Assembly: GCA_947624785.1 (NCBI GenBank)
Contig: CANQLV010000011.1
Span: forward strand, 30,529 to 94,528
Length of the DNA: 64,000 nt
Reading direction: 5' to 3'
Source: Akkermansia muciniphila
GTDB lineage: Bacteria; Verrucomicrobiota; Verrucomicrobiia; Verrucomicrobiales; Akkermansiaceae
A model generated the notes under the pieces. That model was not told the DNA's origin and searched no databases. It saw nothing but the letters and a program-made list of their open reading frames with translations. The stretch's first letter is position 1. Every line of letters begins with the position of its first letter. A program made the position numbers and the translations under genes. Positions 1-8,988 of the stretch are shown here, in pieces.

Positions 1-542
1 TTCTGGGGCTTTCCACCAAGGGGCTGCTCACGCAGGATATGGTGAAGCTTATGGCTCCTTCCCCCATCATTTTCGCCTGCGCCAATCCGGACCCGGAAAT
101 CACGTACCAGGACGCCAAGAAGGCGCGCCCGGACTGCATCATGGGTTCCGGCCGTTCCGACTGGCCCAACCAGGTGAACAACGTCTCCTGCTTCCCCTTC
201 ATTTTCCGCGCCGCCCTGGACGTGCACGCTTCCGTCATCAATGAACAGATGAAGATTGCCGCCGCCCGGGCGCTGGCGGATCTGGCGAAGGAACCCGTTC
301 CGCAGGAGGTGATTGACCTGTACGGGGGCGCTCCCCTCAGCTTCGGCATCGATTATGTGATTCCCAAGCCCATCGATCCCCGCATCATTGAATGGGAATG
401 CCCGGCAGTGGCCCAGGCGGCCATGATTTCCGGCGTGGCCCAGTCCCCCATCCGGGACATGGAGGCTTACACGCTTGAATTGCGCAAGCGCATTGCCGCC
501 GCCCGGGAGCGCGTTTCCGGCGTGGTGCGCAGTTATCTGTAA
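1..542 (+). CDS. Malic enzyme, C-terminal part (cut by window edge)
   Basis: Only the last 180 or so codons are present; the frame is open to the left edge. The protein would oxidatively decarboxylate malate to pyruvate in the cytosol. Visible family features are STKGLLTQDM followed by PSPIIFACANPDPEI (end of the NAD(P)-binding domain), then GSGRSDWPNQVNN, in which the Asn-containing block lines the active site, and a C-terminal CPAVAQAAMISGVAQSPI segment typical of MaeB-type enzymes. The gene stops soon after this, so there is no phosphotransacetylase domain like that of E. coli MaeB. A strong rho-independent terminator follows about 65 bases downstream. Cofactor preference cannot be read from this part. 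Confidence 0.9.
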   Translation, partial: LGLSTKGLLTQDMVKLMAPSPIIFACANPDPEITYQDAKKARPDCIMGSGRSDWPNQVNNVSCFPFIFRAALDVHASVINEQMKIAAARALADLAKEPVPQEVIDLYGGAPLSFGIDYVIPKPIDPRIIEWECPAVAQAAMISGVAQSPIRDMEAYTLELRKRIAAARERVSGVVRSYL

Positions 543-849
543 ACGGCTCCGGCGTAAAGTCGGAGAATCCATGCCGCCGTGGTACGCGCCCGGCGGCTGC
601 ATCTGGCCGGGGGAAGGTTCGTTCCCCCGGTTTTTTTATGCCGGATAACGGTGAAGCGGTGTTGAACCCTTCATTTGGGAAGAGGCCTTCAGGGGGCGCC
701 TCTGGCCTCTGCGGTTTCCGGAGGAATAGGCGGTTGAAGAACGCCCTGCCTTTTCCAATGTTCGTTCGCCGGCGCTCCGTTTTTTCAGTTGCCGCAAGGG
801 GTTGCGGCGCTCCATCCGACTGATGGGCAGAAGGGGGCGGGTGAACGGG
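543..849. other. Intergenic region between convergent malic enzyme and menD
   Basis: Apart from the terminator at 607-637, there is a second perfect hairpin at 791-808 (GCCGCAA, loop GGGG, TTGCGGC). It lies just after a run of T on the plus strand, so it lacks a U-tract on the correct side in either direction. No convincing gene is seen. Confidence 0.6.
607..637 (+). terminator. Rho-independent terminator after malic enzyme
   Basis: A 9-bp perfect stem CCGGGGGAA / TTCCCCCGG with a 6-base loop is followed directly by seven T residues on the plus strand. Confidence 0.85.
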
Positions 850-2445
850 TCAGTGCTCCGCGAGCGCGTTTCTGACCTGTTCCGTCTGTTCCCGGTCCGG
901 GATGAGTTCCACGAGAACCTGGCTGTTTTCCTCCAGGGCGTCAAGCTGGTCGAAGTCTTCCGCCGTGCGGATGGCCAGGTAGCGCATGCCCCACTGTTCC
1001 GCAATAGCCTTGAAGGAGTAGGCGTGGGGCTGCACGAGCAGGTTACGCATGGCTTCCGAATGGCCGTCCGCTCCGGGCAGGGCGCGGAAGATGCCGCCCC
1101 CGCCGTTGTTGATGACGCCGAGCACGCGGGTTCCCGTGTCCAGCTGGGGAAGGAGGGCCAGGGCGTTGGAGTCGTACATGGCGGTCAGGTCCCCCACGAG
1201 GGCCCAGGAACGGGAACACCGGGCGGAGACCCCCAGAAAGCCGGAGATTTGCCCGTCAATGCCGTTGGCCCCGCGGTTGGCGCGGATGTTTTCCGTGGGG
1301 ACGGCCATCTGGGCGAAGCTGTTCCAGTGCCGCACGGGCATGGAGTTGCCCAGGTAGATGCAGTCGCCGTCCGCGGCAAAGCAGGAGAAGGCGCGCACCA
1401 TGGCCTGCTCGCTGTCCGGGCAGGTGATGAGCAGTTCCTCCATCAGGGCCTTCCTGCGCTTGTTCATGGCGCGCAGGCCGTTGACGTCCCCCACGGGGTC
1501 CACGTCGCCCAGCGCGTGCAGAATGGCTTCCAGGTCTCCGGTGACGACGGAGGAGGGCCGGGCCAGCCCGGAGAAGCCGGTGCGGGTGACGGAGAAGACT
1601 TCCGTGGAAGGGATGTCCTCCAGGTCGCGCCAGAAGCGGGCCACGGGCACGTCCCCTATTCTGAGCAGGACGGCGGGCGGGTTTTCCCTCAGCAGGGCGT
1701 CCGCGTCCGTCAGGGCCAGGTGGGCCAGTTCCTCCCGGAGGCCGGAGGTGGCGTCCGCCACGACGGGGGCTTTCAGTTCATTGGCCAGCCACCGGGCCGG
1801 AGCCTGTTCCGTGGGGTCCAGGCCGCCCAGCATGACCACCAGCCCGCGGCGGGACTTGAAGCGCAGGGCCTGCGCCAGCTCCGCCAGGGAGCCCCGGAAG
1901 TCATTTTCCTCCGGAGGTTCCGCCGGGTAAAGGTCACAGTTTCCGGGATTCCAGGCGGGGTCCGGGTCCGGCAGGCAGACGTTGATGTGCAGGGGAGAGG
2001 CGTAGTCCCAGTCTTCCAGAATGTCTTCCGGCAGGCTGTCCGGCGTTTCCAGGTCAATCGTAGGCGCGTAAATGCCGAACAGATCCGCCTGTTCGATGGC
2101 CTGCGGAGCGGCGGAGCCGCGGTAGTCCGCCGGGCGGTCCGCCGTGAGCAGGAGCAGGGGGCGGCGCTGGTAGTAGGCCTCCACTACGGCGGGGAGCAGT
2201 TCCGCCGCCGCCGTGCCGGACGTGGTGACTACGGCCACGGGAAGCCCCATGTCCTGAATGCGGCCCAGGGCAAAGAACGCGGCGGAGCGTTCGTCAAAGT
2301 GGGTCCATTTCACCAGGTCCTCCGCGGCGGCCAGCACCTGGAGCAGCGCCATATTGCGCGCGCCGGGGCAGACCACCCATTCACAAATGCCGCCCAGGCA
2401 GCACTGGGCCAGCAGGGATTTGACGAAGGATGCGGAGGCACTCAC
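850..2445 (-). CDS. menD: 2-succinyl-5-enolpyruvyl-6-hydroxy-3-cyclohexene-1-carboxylate synthase (MenD)
   Basis: A thiamine-diphosphate enzyme that joins isochorismate and 2-oxoglutarate in menaquinone synthesis; cytosolic. The 531-residue length fits MenD. The N-terminal pyrimidine-binding domain shows CPGARN (the family's CPGSRS-like loop), FDERSAAFFALG with the conserved glutamate, and TTSGTAAAELLPAVVEA. A later block, LLLLTADRPADYRGSAAPQA, is also a MenD hallmark. The C-terminal ThDP-binding domain carries GANGIDGQISGFLG and the NNGGGGIF motif. The start is GTG at 2443-2445, five bases after the metG stop, so it is probably co-transcribed with metG. Other men genes are not in the window. 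Confidence 0.95.
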   Translation of the reverse strand: MSASASFVKSLLAQCCLGGICEWVVCPGARNMALLQVLAAAEDLVKWTHFDERSAAFFALGRIQDMGLPVAVVTTSGTAAAELLPAVVEAYYQRRPLLLLTADRPADYRGSAAPQAIEQADLFGIYAPTIDLETPDSLPEDILEDWDYASPLHINVCLPDPDPAWNPGNCDLYPAEPPEENDFRGSLAELAQALRFKSRRGLVVMLGGLDPTEQAPARWLANELKAPVVADATSGLREELAHLALTDADALLRENPPAVLLRIGDVPVARFWRDLEDIPSTEVFSVTRTGFSGLARPSSVVTGDLEAILHALGDVDPVGDVNGLRAMNKRRKALMEELLITCPDSEQAMVRAFSCFAADGDCIYLGNSMPVRHWNSFAQMAVPTENIRANRGANGIDGQISGFLGVSARCSRSWALVGDLTAMYDSNALALLPQLDTGTRVLGVINNGGGGIFRALPGADGHSEAMRNLLVQPHAYSFKAIAEQWGMRYLAIRTAEDFDQLDALEENSQVLVELIPDREQTEQVRNALAEH

Positions 2446-2450
2446 GGGAA

Positions 2451-4058
2451 TCAGCCTTGTTTTTTGGCCGCCTTGGCCGCTTTTTCAGCCAGCTTGGCCT
2501 TTTCCTCTTCAGAGAGGATGCGCGGGAAGACGGGGGCCGGGTCATTGATCCGGTGGCCTGCGGGAAGGATGCCCCAGGCCAGCGCGGCCGGCGTGTGGCC
2601 ATGGAACAGGTCCGCGGCGTTGAGCTGGTCCAGGATGCGGGCGGAGGCGTCCGGGAGTACGCAGCCGATGAGGTAGCCCGTCTGGGCGCAGCATTCCAGC
2701 AGGTGGAGCAGCACGCAGCGGAGGCGCGGCGCGGCGGCCTCGTCCTTGGCAAGCTGCCAGGGCTGCTGCTGTTCAATGTACGCGTTGCAGGCGGAAACCT
2801 GGGCGTTCAGGGCCGCCAGGGCGTCGGAAACCATGTTGTCGTCCATGTATTTGGAGAACAGGGTGACGGCCTGGTCCATGGTGACGCGCAGGGCCTTGGA
2901 GGCTTCGTCATCGTATTCCTCCGCACCGGAGATGACGGAGTCGCAGTAGCGGCGCGTCATGTTGATGGAACGGTTGCACAGGTTGCCGAGGTCGTTGGCC
3001 AGCTCCGTATTGTACAGCATGACCAGGCGGTCCGCGTCAAAGTTGGCGTCCTTCCCGGTGGTGATGTCCCGCACCAGGTAATAGCGCACGGGTTCCGGGC
3101 CGAATTGTTCCGCCAGCAGGTTGGGGTCCACCACGTTGCCGATGGATTTGGACATTTTTTCCCCGTTGATGTTCCACCAGCCGTGGACGAGCAGGGTGGG
3201 CATTTCCTCGTCGGAGAAGCCCATGGCATGCAGCATGGCGGGCCAGTAGATGCCGTGGGCGGGCACCAGGATGTCCTTGCCGATCACTTCGCAGTCCGCG
3301 GGCCAGAGCTTGGAGAATTCCGGCAGTCCGCTGTCCGGCTCCGCCAGGTAACCGGCGAAGGAGACGTAGTTGATGAGAGCGTCAAACCAGACATAAGTAA
3401 CGAATTCCGGGTCAAACGGAAGTTCTATTCCCCAGGACAGGCGGCTCTTGGGGCGGGAAATGCAGAGGTCCGAGTCAAAGTCAATGGCATTGAGCACCTC
3501 CGCCTTGCGGAAGGCCGGAAGGACGAAGTCGCCGCTCTTTTCCACGAACTGCTTCATCCACTCCACGTGGTCGGTCAGGCGGAAGTACCAGTTTTCTTCC
3601 TCCAGTTCCACCACTTCCCCCCATTCCGGGCCGAAGCTGCCTTCCGCGTCCCTCTCCTTGTCCGTCAGGAATTGTTCCTGGCGCACGGAGTAGAATCCCT
3701 TGTAGGATTTTTTGTAAAGCTGCCCCCTGTCCTTCAGGTTCGTCAGGATTTTTTGCACGCAGGCCTTGTGGCGCGGGTCCGTGGTGGAGGCCCACCCGTC
3801 ATTGCTGATGCCCAGGCGTTCCCACAGGGCCAGGAATTTGGCCGTGATGTTGTCCACATGCTCCTGCGGCGTAATGTCCAGTTTTTCCGCCGTCTGCTGT
3901 ACTTTCTGCCCGTGCTGGTCCACCCCGGTGAGGAAATAGACTTCCTCCCCCTTCATCCGGTGCCAGCGCGCGAGAACGTCCGCGAGGACTTTTTCATAGG
4001 CGTGCCCGATGTGGGGCGGTCCGTTGGTATAGTCAATGGCCGTGGTGATATAGTACAT
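2451..4058 (-). CDS. metG: Methionyl-tRNA synthetase
   Basis: Charges tRNA-Met. The class I signatures are HIGH at residues 16-19 and KMSKS at 301-305. The protein has 535 residues and ends soon after the anticodon-binding helices in a Lys/Ala-rich tail, so it lacks the C-terminal tRNA-binding (Trbp111-like) domain. In the connective peptide the zinc-knuckle cysteines are replaced: YSVRQEQFLTDKE stands where many relatives have YCxxCExF, and the second pair is also missing. It therefore looks like a zinc-free form. It is the first gene of a two-gene unit with menD (5-bp gap). Confidence 0.96.
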   Translation of the reverse strand: MYYITTAIDYTNGPPHIGHAYEKVLADVLARWHRMKGEEVYFLTGVDQHGQKVQQTAEKLDITPQEHVDNITAKFLALWERLGISNDGWASTTDPRHKACVQKILTNLKDRGQLYKKSYKGFYSVRQEQFLTDKERDAEGSFGPEWGEVVELEEENWYFRLTDHVEWMKQFVEKSGDFVLPAFRKAEVLNAIDFDSDLCISRPKSRLSWGIELPFDPEFVTYVWFDALINYVSFAGYLAEPDSGLPEFSKLWPADCEVIGKDILVPAHGIYWPAMLHAMGFSDEEMPTLLVHGWWNINGEKMSKSIGNVVDPNLLAEQFGPEPVRYYLVRDITTGKDANFDADRLVMLYNTELANDLGNLCNRSINMTRRYCDSVISGAEEYDDEASKALRVTMDQAVTLFSKYMDDNMVSDALAALNAQVSACNAYIEQQQPWQLAKDEAAAPRLRCVLLHLLECCAQTGYLIGCVLPDASARILDQLNAADLFHGHTPAALAWGILPAGHRINDPAPVFPRILSEEEKAKLAEKAAKAAKKQG

Positions 4059-4447
4059 GCGGAAAACGATACTCCTTTCCTTTTATTTTGCAAGTAAAGT
4101 CATGGCGGCACCCAGCGAGTGTTTTTAAAGCATGGAATGGTAGAATAAGGAGTTGCAATGAATGAAGAAGGCGCACGGAAGTTCCTTTCCATGGAGTCCG
4201 GCTGCCTCTTTCTTTCTTGACCTCCTGCATTCCGGACAGCGTGGAACGCGTCCCATGAAGATTCGGCGTCTTGGCGCTTTTCCCGGCGACGCATTCATGA
4301 GCGCTTGAATGGCATTGGCCAGATGCTGCTTGAGGTCTGGATGAAGCGGATGACGATTCTTCCGCACTAGTTGGGCTATACAGGGAATGGCCGCATTTTC
4401 CCATGGAACGTAGCCGGAAGCCCAATGAGTCCGAATGTCCGTGGTGT
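4059..4447. other. Gene-poor stretch with possible coding remnant
   Basis: On the minus strand one frame is open from the end of the neighbouring gene (about 4460) down to 4125. It encodes TTDIRTHWASGY, then VPWENAAIPCIAQLV, then a segment with VPRCPECRRS, and ends at a TAG near 4125. It has no ATG near its beginning; the first usable start is GTG at 4365-4367. The composition looks protein-like (Trp, Pro, paired Cys), so it may be a decayed C-terminal fragment, but no family is recognised. No terminator with a clear U-tract is seen. Confidence 0.25.
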
Positions 4448-5608
4448 TTACAGGGCAAGCGCCTCCTTCTCACATTTTTCTGGAAGGTCAGTCTTGTTGA
4501 TTATAGAAAACATGTCGTTGATCATGTGATGATAAAGGGCTGCATTTTGGCGTATGATATGGATAATGATCGTATGCAGCCCCTGGCAGGATTCCGGAGA
4601 TGACGGTTCATAGATGTAGTGTTTGCAAAGATATGAATTAAGTCTTTCCGTACATTCCCTGTCGTGGTTCCAGTTCGGCGAACTTCCATAAAATGCAAAT
4701 CCGCGAACTTTCAATGACAAGCGGCTGATTTCCTTGAAAATATCCGCAGGATCGCCCCATCGCAACAGAACGCTGCTATAAGGCGGCAGGTTGCACGTTT
4801 CTATGTTGTCCCAGGACCATAACGGCCCTTTTCTAAGGTCGGCTGTTTTGCGATTCGCCACCCAAGGGCATCCCCATACTCCAAATGACAGCTCAGGGAA
4901 TTTTTTAGATAAGCGAAAGGCCAAATACACGGCTGCAAGGCAATCTTTACACAATCCCGCAAGAAGGACTGATTTCAGGCATGGCATCTGCCTGATACGC
5001 TCAGACACGTCCTGATACATTTCCTGAAAATGAAGAAGCATGTCCCATTGCAGGTAACGGATGTTTATGGTCGGTCTGTGGTCATCCCTTAAGAGAAAGT
5101 GTTTTCCCGGACGGTCGAATGGGTTGATAATAAGTTCTTCAGCATTTACGTTTTCTGGGGTGATGGAATCCGTGCACTCGTAGAAGGTAAAATGATAAAT
5201 ACCGGCGGAACGCCGGATAAACCGTTCCTTTCCCCAATCATCCCATTTCAGTACCAGTTTTTCTCCATCGTGGTAGAGTACGGTCGCGTGGTCATTGCGG
5301 TGAAGCCGGCATCCGCGGCTATGGGTGAAGCGGAATTCGTCGTTCCATTGGGGATGGCTGATAGTGATGGTCCTCCCCGGCTGGGAAAGGATTGGGACGT
5401 TATTGCGGATAATATTTCCGGAACCGGGAGGGCGTCCCTCATTGCACATGTTCTCGCGGGATGGAATTCGGAGAGGCGTTCCCGTTCCCGGCCCTTCTTG
5501 CAACACGGAACATGCTGCGGCAGGTGTTTGATGGGGTGAAGCATTCATCATAAAATGAATAGATAATTTCATTATGAAGAAATAATCAATAACACCCCCT
5601 TTCTTCAT
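4448..5608 (-). CDS. Hypothetical protein of unknown family
   Basis: Not recognised. The 386-residue frame appears soluble: no signal peptide or membrane helix is evident. The best-ordered region contains SRGCRLHRNDHATVLYHDG, then LVLKWDDWGKERF, then a segment rich in aromatic residues. A central CLKSVLLAGLCKDCLAAVYLAFRLSKKFPE could be an amphipathic nucleotide-binding-like fold, but there is no clear motif. The first 80 or so residues are low-complexity, so the true start is uncertain; ATG at 5608 and 5572 are both possible. The gene and its flanks are visibly more AT-rich than the surroundings, which suggests transfer. It stands alone between metG and patB, without an operon partner. Confidence 0.55.
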   Translation of the reverse strand: MKKGGVIDYFFIMKLSIHFMMNASPHQTPAAACSVLQEGPGTGTPLRIPSRENMCNEGRPPGSGNIIRNNVPILSQPGRTITISHPQWNDEFRFTHSRGCRLHRNDHATVLYHDGEKLVLKWDDWGKERFIRRSAGIYHFTFYECTDSITPENVNAEELIINPFDRPGKHFLLRDDHRPTINIRYLQWDMLLHFQEMYQDVSERIRQMPCLKSVLLAGLCKDCLAAVYLAFRLSKKFPELSFGVWGCPWVANRKTADLRKGPLWSWDNIETCNLPPYSSVLLRWGDPADIFKEISRLSLKVRGFAFYGSSPNWNHDRECTERLNSYLCKHYIYEPSSPESCQGLHTIIIHIIRQNAALYHHMINDMFSIINKTDLPEKCEKEALAL

Positions 5609-6050
5609 TCAGCAACAGATAATTTTGGAAGTAAAGCCCATGCAATACATGCCACTGGAAAAGGAGTGCGCAGCGTTTTGCTCCTCAAATTATTTTTAAA
5701 AGAAATAATACCGGCTTTCAATAGAGTTCCAGCCACGGTGATGCCTGTTTTCCCCTTTTATTTTTTAGCGCACGGAAGAACCGTTTTTTATCATCCCGGC
5801 GTTTATTCCTCCACAGGGTATCCATGGATTCCCTCCCCTTTCTTTTTAACAGGGCGGCTCCGGGGTGAGGGCCCATTCCTCCTGTGTTGGAAAATGATCT
5901 TGCTGCTTTCCGGGAAGACTTCAGGAGGAAATATTTCAAGGAGAGAGGAACGCTCCGGGGTAGGAGAACCGGCGAGGTACGGCAAAGTTCATCAGTACCT
6001 GTTTCCAGGCAGGAAACAGGCACCGCAGAAAAACAAAAAATGTTTTAATC
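5609..6050. other. Intergenic region, AT-richer
   Basis: No gene is supported. A perfect 9-bp hairpin lies at 5998-6020 (CCTGTTTCC, loop AGGCA, GGAAACAGG), 30 bases beyond the end of the patB-like gene. It could stabilise or end that transcript, but no T-run follows it on the minus strand. The proximal part (5609-5700) probably holds the promoter of the unknown gene ending at 4448; no clear -35/-10 pair could be assigned. Confidence 0.4.
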
Positions 6051-7247
6051 CTATGCCTGATGCTGATGGAAGCCACGGTTCTTATAAGCCGCTTCCAGCT
6101 GGTTGAGCGCCCGTTCCAGGATGGAGCGGGGACAGCCCGCGTTCAGGCGCATGAAGCCTTCCCCTTCCTTGCCGAAGATGGAACCGTCGTTCAGGGCCAG
6201 ATGCGCGCCGTCCACAAAGAAATCCACCAGTTCCTTCTGCGAGAGGTTCAGTTCCCGGCAGTCCAGGAAAACCAGGTAGGAGGCGTCCGGAATCATGGCC
6301 TTGATTTTGGGCATGCGGCGGCGGAGTTCCCGGTCCACATAGCGGATGTTTTCCTGAATGTAGTCCAGCGCCTGGTTCAGCCATTCCTCCCCTTCCGGTC
6401 CGGAGTAGGCGCTGATGAGCCCTTCGTAGGCAAAGACGTGGCCTTCCGCCAGTTCCCTGCCGCTGACGAAGCTCTGGTATTTCCCGAAAAGGGCCGGATT
6501 CTGGCAGATCAGGTAGGAGCTGCCCAGGCCGGGCACGTTGAAGGCTTTGCTGGGCGCCATGTACGTGACGGAGTTCATGCGCGCCTGTTCGGAGACGGTG
6601 GCGAATACGGTGTGCCTGTGGCCGGGGAGGGCCAGGTCCGCGTGGATTTCGTCAGAGACGACCAGCGTGCCGCTTTCCGCGCAGATTTCCGCCACGCGGC
6701 GCAGTTCCTCCGCGCTCCACACGCGGCCGCCGGGGTTGTGGGGGTTGCACAGGATGAACATGCGGCAGCCGCGCACGGCCTCCCGCATGTGGTCAACGTC
6801 CATGCGGTAGCGCCCATGTTCCAGAAGGAGGGGGTTGTTCACGATTTCCCGTCCGTTTTCCCGGATAATCATGGCGAAGGGATGGTACACCGGAGGCTGG
6901 ATCATGATTTTATCCCCCGGTTCCGTGAAGCACTGGATGGCGCTGGAAATGCCGGGAACAATGCCCGGGGCAAAGCCGATTTCCGAGGCGCGCACCTCCC
7001 AGCCGTGGCGGCGGCCCACCCAGTCCCGGATGGCTTCAAAGAAGGCGCGGGGCTTGACCGTATAGCCCAGTATTTCGTGTTCGCAGCGGCGGCGGATGGC
7101 TTCCATGATGAAGGGCGGCGTTTTGAAGTCCATGTCCGCCACCCACAGGGGGATCAGGTCATCCCGGCCCCAGCGGGGCAGCAGGGCTTCATATTTCAGG
7201 GCGCCGGTGCCGCGGCGGTCGATTATTTCGTCAAAGTCGTACTGCAT
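6051..7247 (-). CDS. MalY/PatB-type PLP-dependent C-S lyase (cystathionine beta-lyase-like)
   Basis: A fold-type I PLP enzyme of the MalY/PatB branch; relatives cleave cystathionine or other cysteine conjugates to thiol, pyruvate and ammonia. Numbering from the chosen start, the motifs are LPLWVADMDF-like at 32-41, CNPHNPGGRVW at 167-177, SDEIHAD at 198-204 and the PLP lysine in APSKAF at K234. The ATG at 7245-7247 gives MQYDFDEIID, which aligns with the usual beginning of the family. An in-frame TTG at 7269-7271 would add eight residues and lie 3 bases from the upstream stop. It is downstream of the fucU-like gene and probably co-transcribed with it. Substrate is inferred from family only. 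Confidence 0.9.
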   Translation of the reverse strand: MQYDFDEIIDRRGTGALKYEALLPRWGRDDLIPLWVADMDFKTPPFIMEAIRRRCEHEILGYTVKPRAFFEAIRDWVGRRHGWEVRASEIGFAPGIVPGISSAIQCFTEPGDKIMIQPPVYHPFAMIIRENGREIVNNPLLLEHGRYRMDVDHMREAVRGCRMFILCNPHNPGGRVWSAEELRRVAEICAESGTLVVSDEIHADLALPGHRHTVFATVSEQARMNSVTYMAPSKAFNVPGLGSSYLICQNPALFGKYQSFVSGRELAEGHVFAYEGLISAYSGPEGEEWLNQALDYIQENIRYVDRELRRRMPKIKAMIPDASYLVFLDCRELNLSQKELVDFFVDGAHLALNDGSIFGKEGEGFMRLNAGCPRSILERALNQLEAAYKNRGFHQHQA

Positions 7248-7274
7248 GGAGTGGTCTGTCTGCGCGGGCAAAGG

Positions 7275-7694
7275 TCAGGAAAGGGGGGTAACGCCCTTTT
7301 TCAGGATGATGTTGCCGTATTTGGCGGTTTCCCCGGTGATGACGACGGCGTAGGCCTTTTTGGCCCGCTCATAGAAGGCGTAGCGCTCCATTTGCTCAAT
7401 GTCCCCGTCATAGTTCAGCGCCTTGCGGTATTTGGCCTCCACCGCGGGGTCCAGGGAGTCTCCCGGCACCGGGGCCATCATGATGACGGGCGTGGCGTAG
7501 GCGTCCAGTTCAAGGAGGGGGATGACGGCGGCCAGCAGGGCGTCCGCCCCCAGTCCGTCCGCCCTCAGCACCGTGGGGTTGAAGGTGTGGCCGGGAAAGT
7601 GGGCGTCCGAAAAGACGATTTCATCGCCATGCCCCATTTCCGCAAGAATTTTCAGCAGGGAAGGGCTGATGAGGGGAGAGATGTTTTTTAACAT
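7275..7694 (-). CDS. RbsD/FucU family sugar mutarotase (L-fucose mutarotase-like)
   Basis: Interconverts anomers of a free sugar, most likely L-fucose. From the ATG at 7692-7694 the product is 139 residues, the usual FucU length. It starts with [10 protein letters not shown] and shows [16 protein letters not shown], with the catalytic-type His at 22 and Asp at 30. A longer in-frame extension to 7781 exists, but the family start matches the inner ATG. FucU rather than RbsD is favoured by the DAHFP block. It sits between a sugar-kinase-like gene and a PatB-like gene on the same strand. Fucose released from mucin is the obvious substrate if the host is Akkermansia-like. Confidence 0.85.
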   Translation of the reverse strand: MLKNISPLISPSLLKILAEMGHGDEIVFSDAHFPGHTFNPTVLRADGLGADALLAAVIPLLELDAYATPVIMMAPVPGDSLDPAVEAKYRKALNYDGDIEQMERYAFYERAKKAYAVVITGETAKYGNIILKKGVTPLS

Positions 7695-7764
7695 GGTCCG
7701 CAGTATAGCACCTTCCCGCGTTCCGGTACTACCATAAAATTGAAGGAGCGCGGATGGTTCTCCC

Positions 7765-8913
7765 TCAGCCGTTAACGGCATGAAAGCATTTGCGGATGCA
7801 TTCTTCCATTTCAGGCATCCGCTCCTCCATGCTTTCCACCAGCTTGAGCTGGGTGCGCGCCCGGTGCAGGTTGTGGCGCTCCCTTTCCGTTTTAAAGTAG
7901 ACGTCCCCTTCCAGGTAGTCCGTCAGGAAGCGGATGCCGGTTTCCAGCGTGATGAGCAGTCCGGAAAAGGCGAGTTTGGAGATTTCCAGCGGTGTGATGA
8001 AGTCTTTGACGGCGTCCAGGTAGCCCTTGGCGACGGCTTCAAACATGGGCATGCGCAGGTAGGTTTTGTCCAGGTCTTCCTCATCTTCCGCCGCAGGGGA
8101 GGTCATGGTGCGCACCATGTCTCCGAAGTCGTACAGGATGCTGCCGGGCATGACGGTATCCAGGTCAATGACACAGACGGCCTTGTCCGTTTCCCTGTCC
8201 AGCATCACGTTGTTGATCTTGGTGTCGTTGTGGACGATTCTGACGGGGAGTTCCCCCCGTTCCTGGAGGTCCAGCAGCACGTCCACGTACCGCTCGCGGC
8301 GGCGGATGAAGTCCAGCTCCCTGCGGCAGGAGTCCAGACGCCCGCAGGGGTCCTTGCCGGCCGCTTTCTGCAGCCGGTCAAAGCGCTTGCGGGTGTGGTG
8401 GAAGAACGGGATGGTTTCATGGATGTCCTCCGGGTTCATGTCGCACAGGAGCTGCTGGAAGGCGCCGAAGGCGCGGGCGGCCTCATACGCCTGGCGCGGA
8501 TGTTCCGCCACGTCAAACGTGTGGGTGCTTTCAATGCAGTTGTAGCAGCGCCAGAAGCCGGAACCGGGGATTTCCAGGTACTTGCGGCCTCCACGGGCGG
8601 AGTACAGGTTCAGCGTCTGGCGGAAGGGCGTTTTCAGCACCCGGAGCATCTTCCAGCGGATGTGGTTGGTCACCTTTTCCACATTGTGCATGACGTCCCT
8701 GGGGCACGGGAAAACGGCGTCGTTCACGCGCTGGAAGATGTAGCGGTCCGTGGTGCCGTCCATTTTCCGGTAGGTGGCCCGGAAGGTCATGTTGATATGG
8801 CCGCTGTTGATGGTGTCGCAATGGAGGAATTCTCCGGCGATGGCGAAGGCGTCGCCCAGGGCGGCAACCTGTTCCTGGAGGGAATCAGTATGGAAAACGG
8901 CGGACAGCGGCAT
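7765..8913 (-). CDS. Phosphotransferase of the aminoglycoside/choline kinase fold, N-acetylhexosamine 1-kinase-like
   Basis: A 382-residue small-molecule kinase. Motifs are [12 protein letters not shown] (catalytic Asp 230, Asn 234) and VIDLDT at 248-253 (Mg-binding Asp), as in APH-fold kinases. Upstream is the nucleotide-binding lobe with [12 protein letters not shown]. This INxGxIN...T pattern and the overall length match N-acetylhexosamine 1-kinases (NahK), which phosphorylate GlcNAc or GalNAc at C1. That role fits the neighbouring fucose mutarotase and mucin-sugar salvage. The exact substrate is inferred. It overlaps nothing, and its stop lies 70 bases upstream of the fucU start. Confidence 0.75.
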   Translation of the reverse strand: MPLSAVFHTDSLQEQVAALGDAFAIAGEFLHCDTINSGHINMTFRATYRKMDGTTDRYIFQRVNDAVFPCPRDVMHNVEKVTNHIRWKMLRVLKTPFRQTLNLYSARGGRKYLEIPGSGFWRCYNCIESTHTFDVAEHPRQAYEAARAFGAFQQLLCDMNPEDIHETIPFFHHTRKRFDRLQKAAGKDPCGRLDSCRRELDFIRRRERYVDVLLDLQERGELPVRIVHNDTKINNVMLDRETDKAVCVIDLDTVMPGSILYDFGDMVRTMTSPAAEDEEDLDKTYLRMPMFEAVAKGYLDAVKDFITPLEISKLAFSGLLITLETGIRFLTDYLEGDVYFKTERERHNLHRARTQLKLVESMEERMPEMEECIRKCFHAVNG

Positions 8914-8988
8914 GAGCTTAAAAGGAAGCGGGCTCCCGGCGCATGCGGGGAAGTGCCGGGAGCCGCGGGGGTAGGGATTGAAAGAGGC

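Noticed and set aside
791..808. Perfect GCCGCAA/TTGCGGC hairpin near the menD 3' end
   Set aside because: The T-run lies on the wrong side in both directions, so it is not called a terminator.
802..2676. Long open frame antisense to menD
   Set aside because: Composition is Gly/Arg/Val/His-rich without motifs, while the opposite strand encodes a complete MenD. Same judgement for long antisense frames over patB (6060-7691), the NahK-like gene (7780-9924), ftsK (39722-41833), the ResB-CcsA gene (43434-46106), catalase (47010-49361) and putA (53377-55509).
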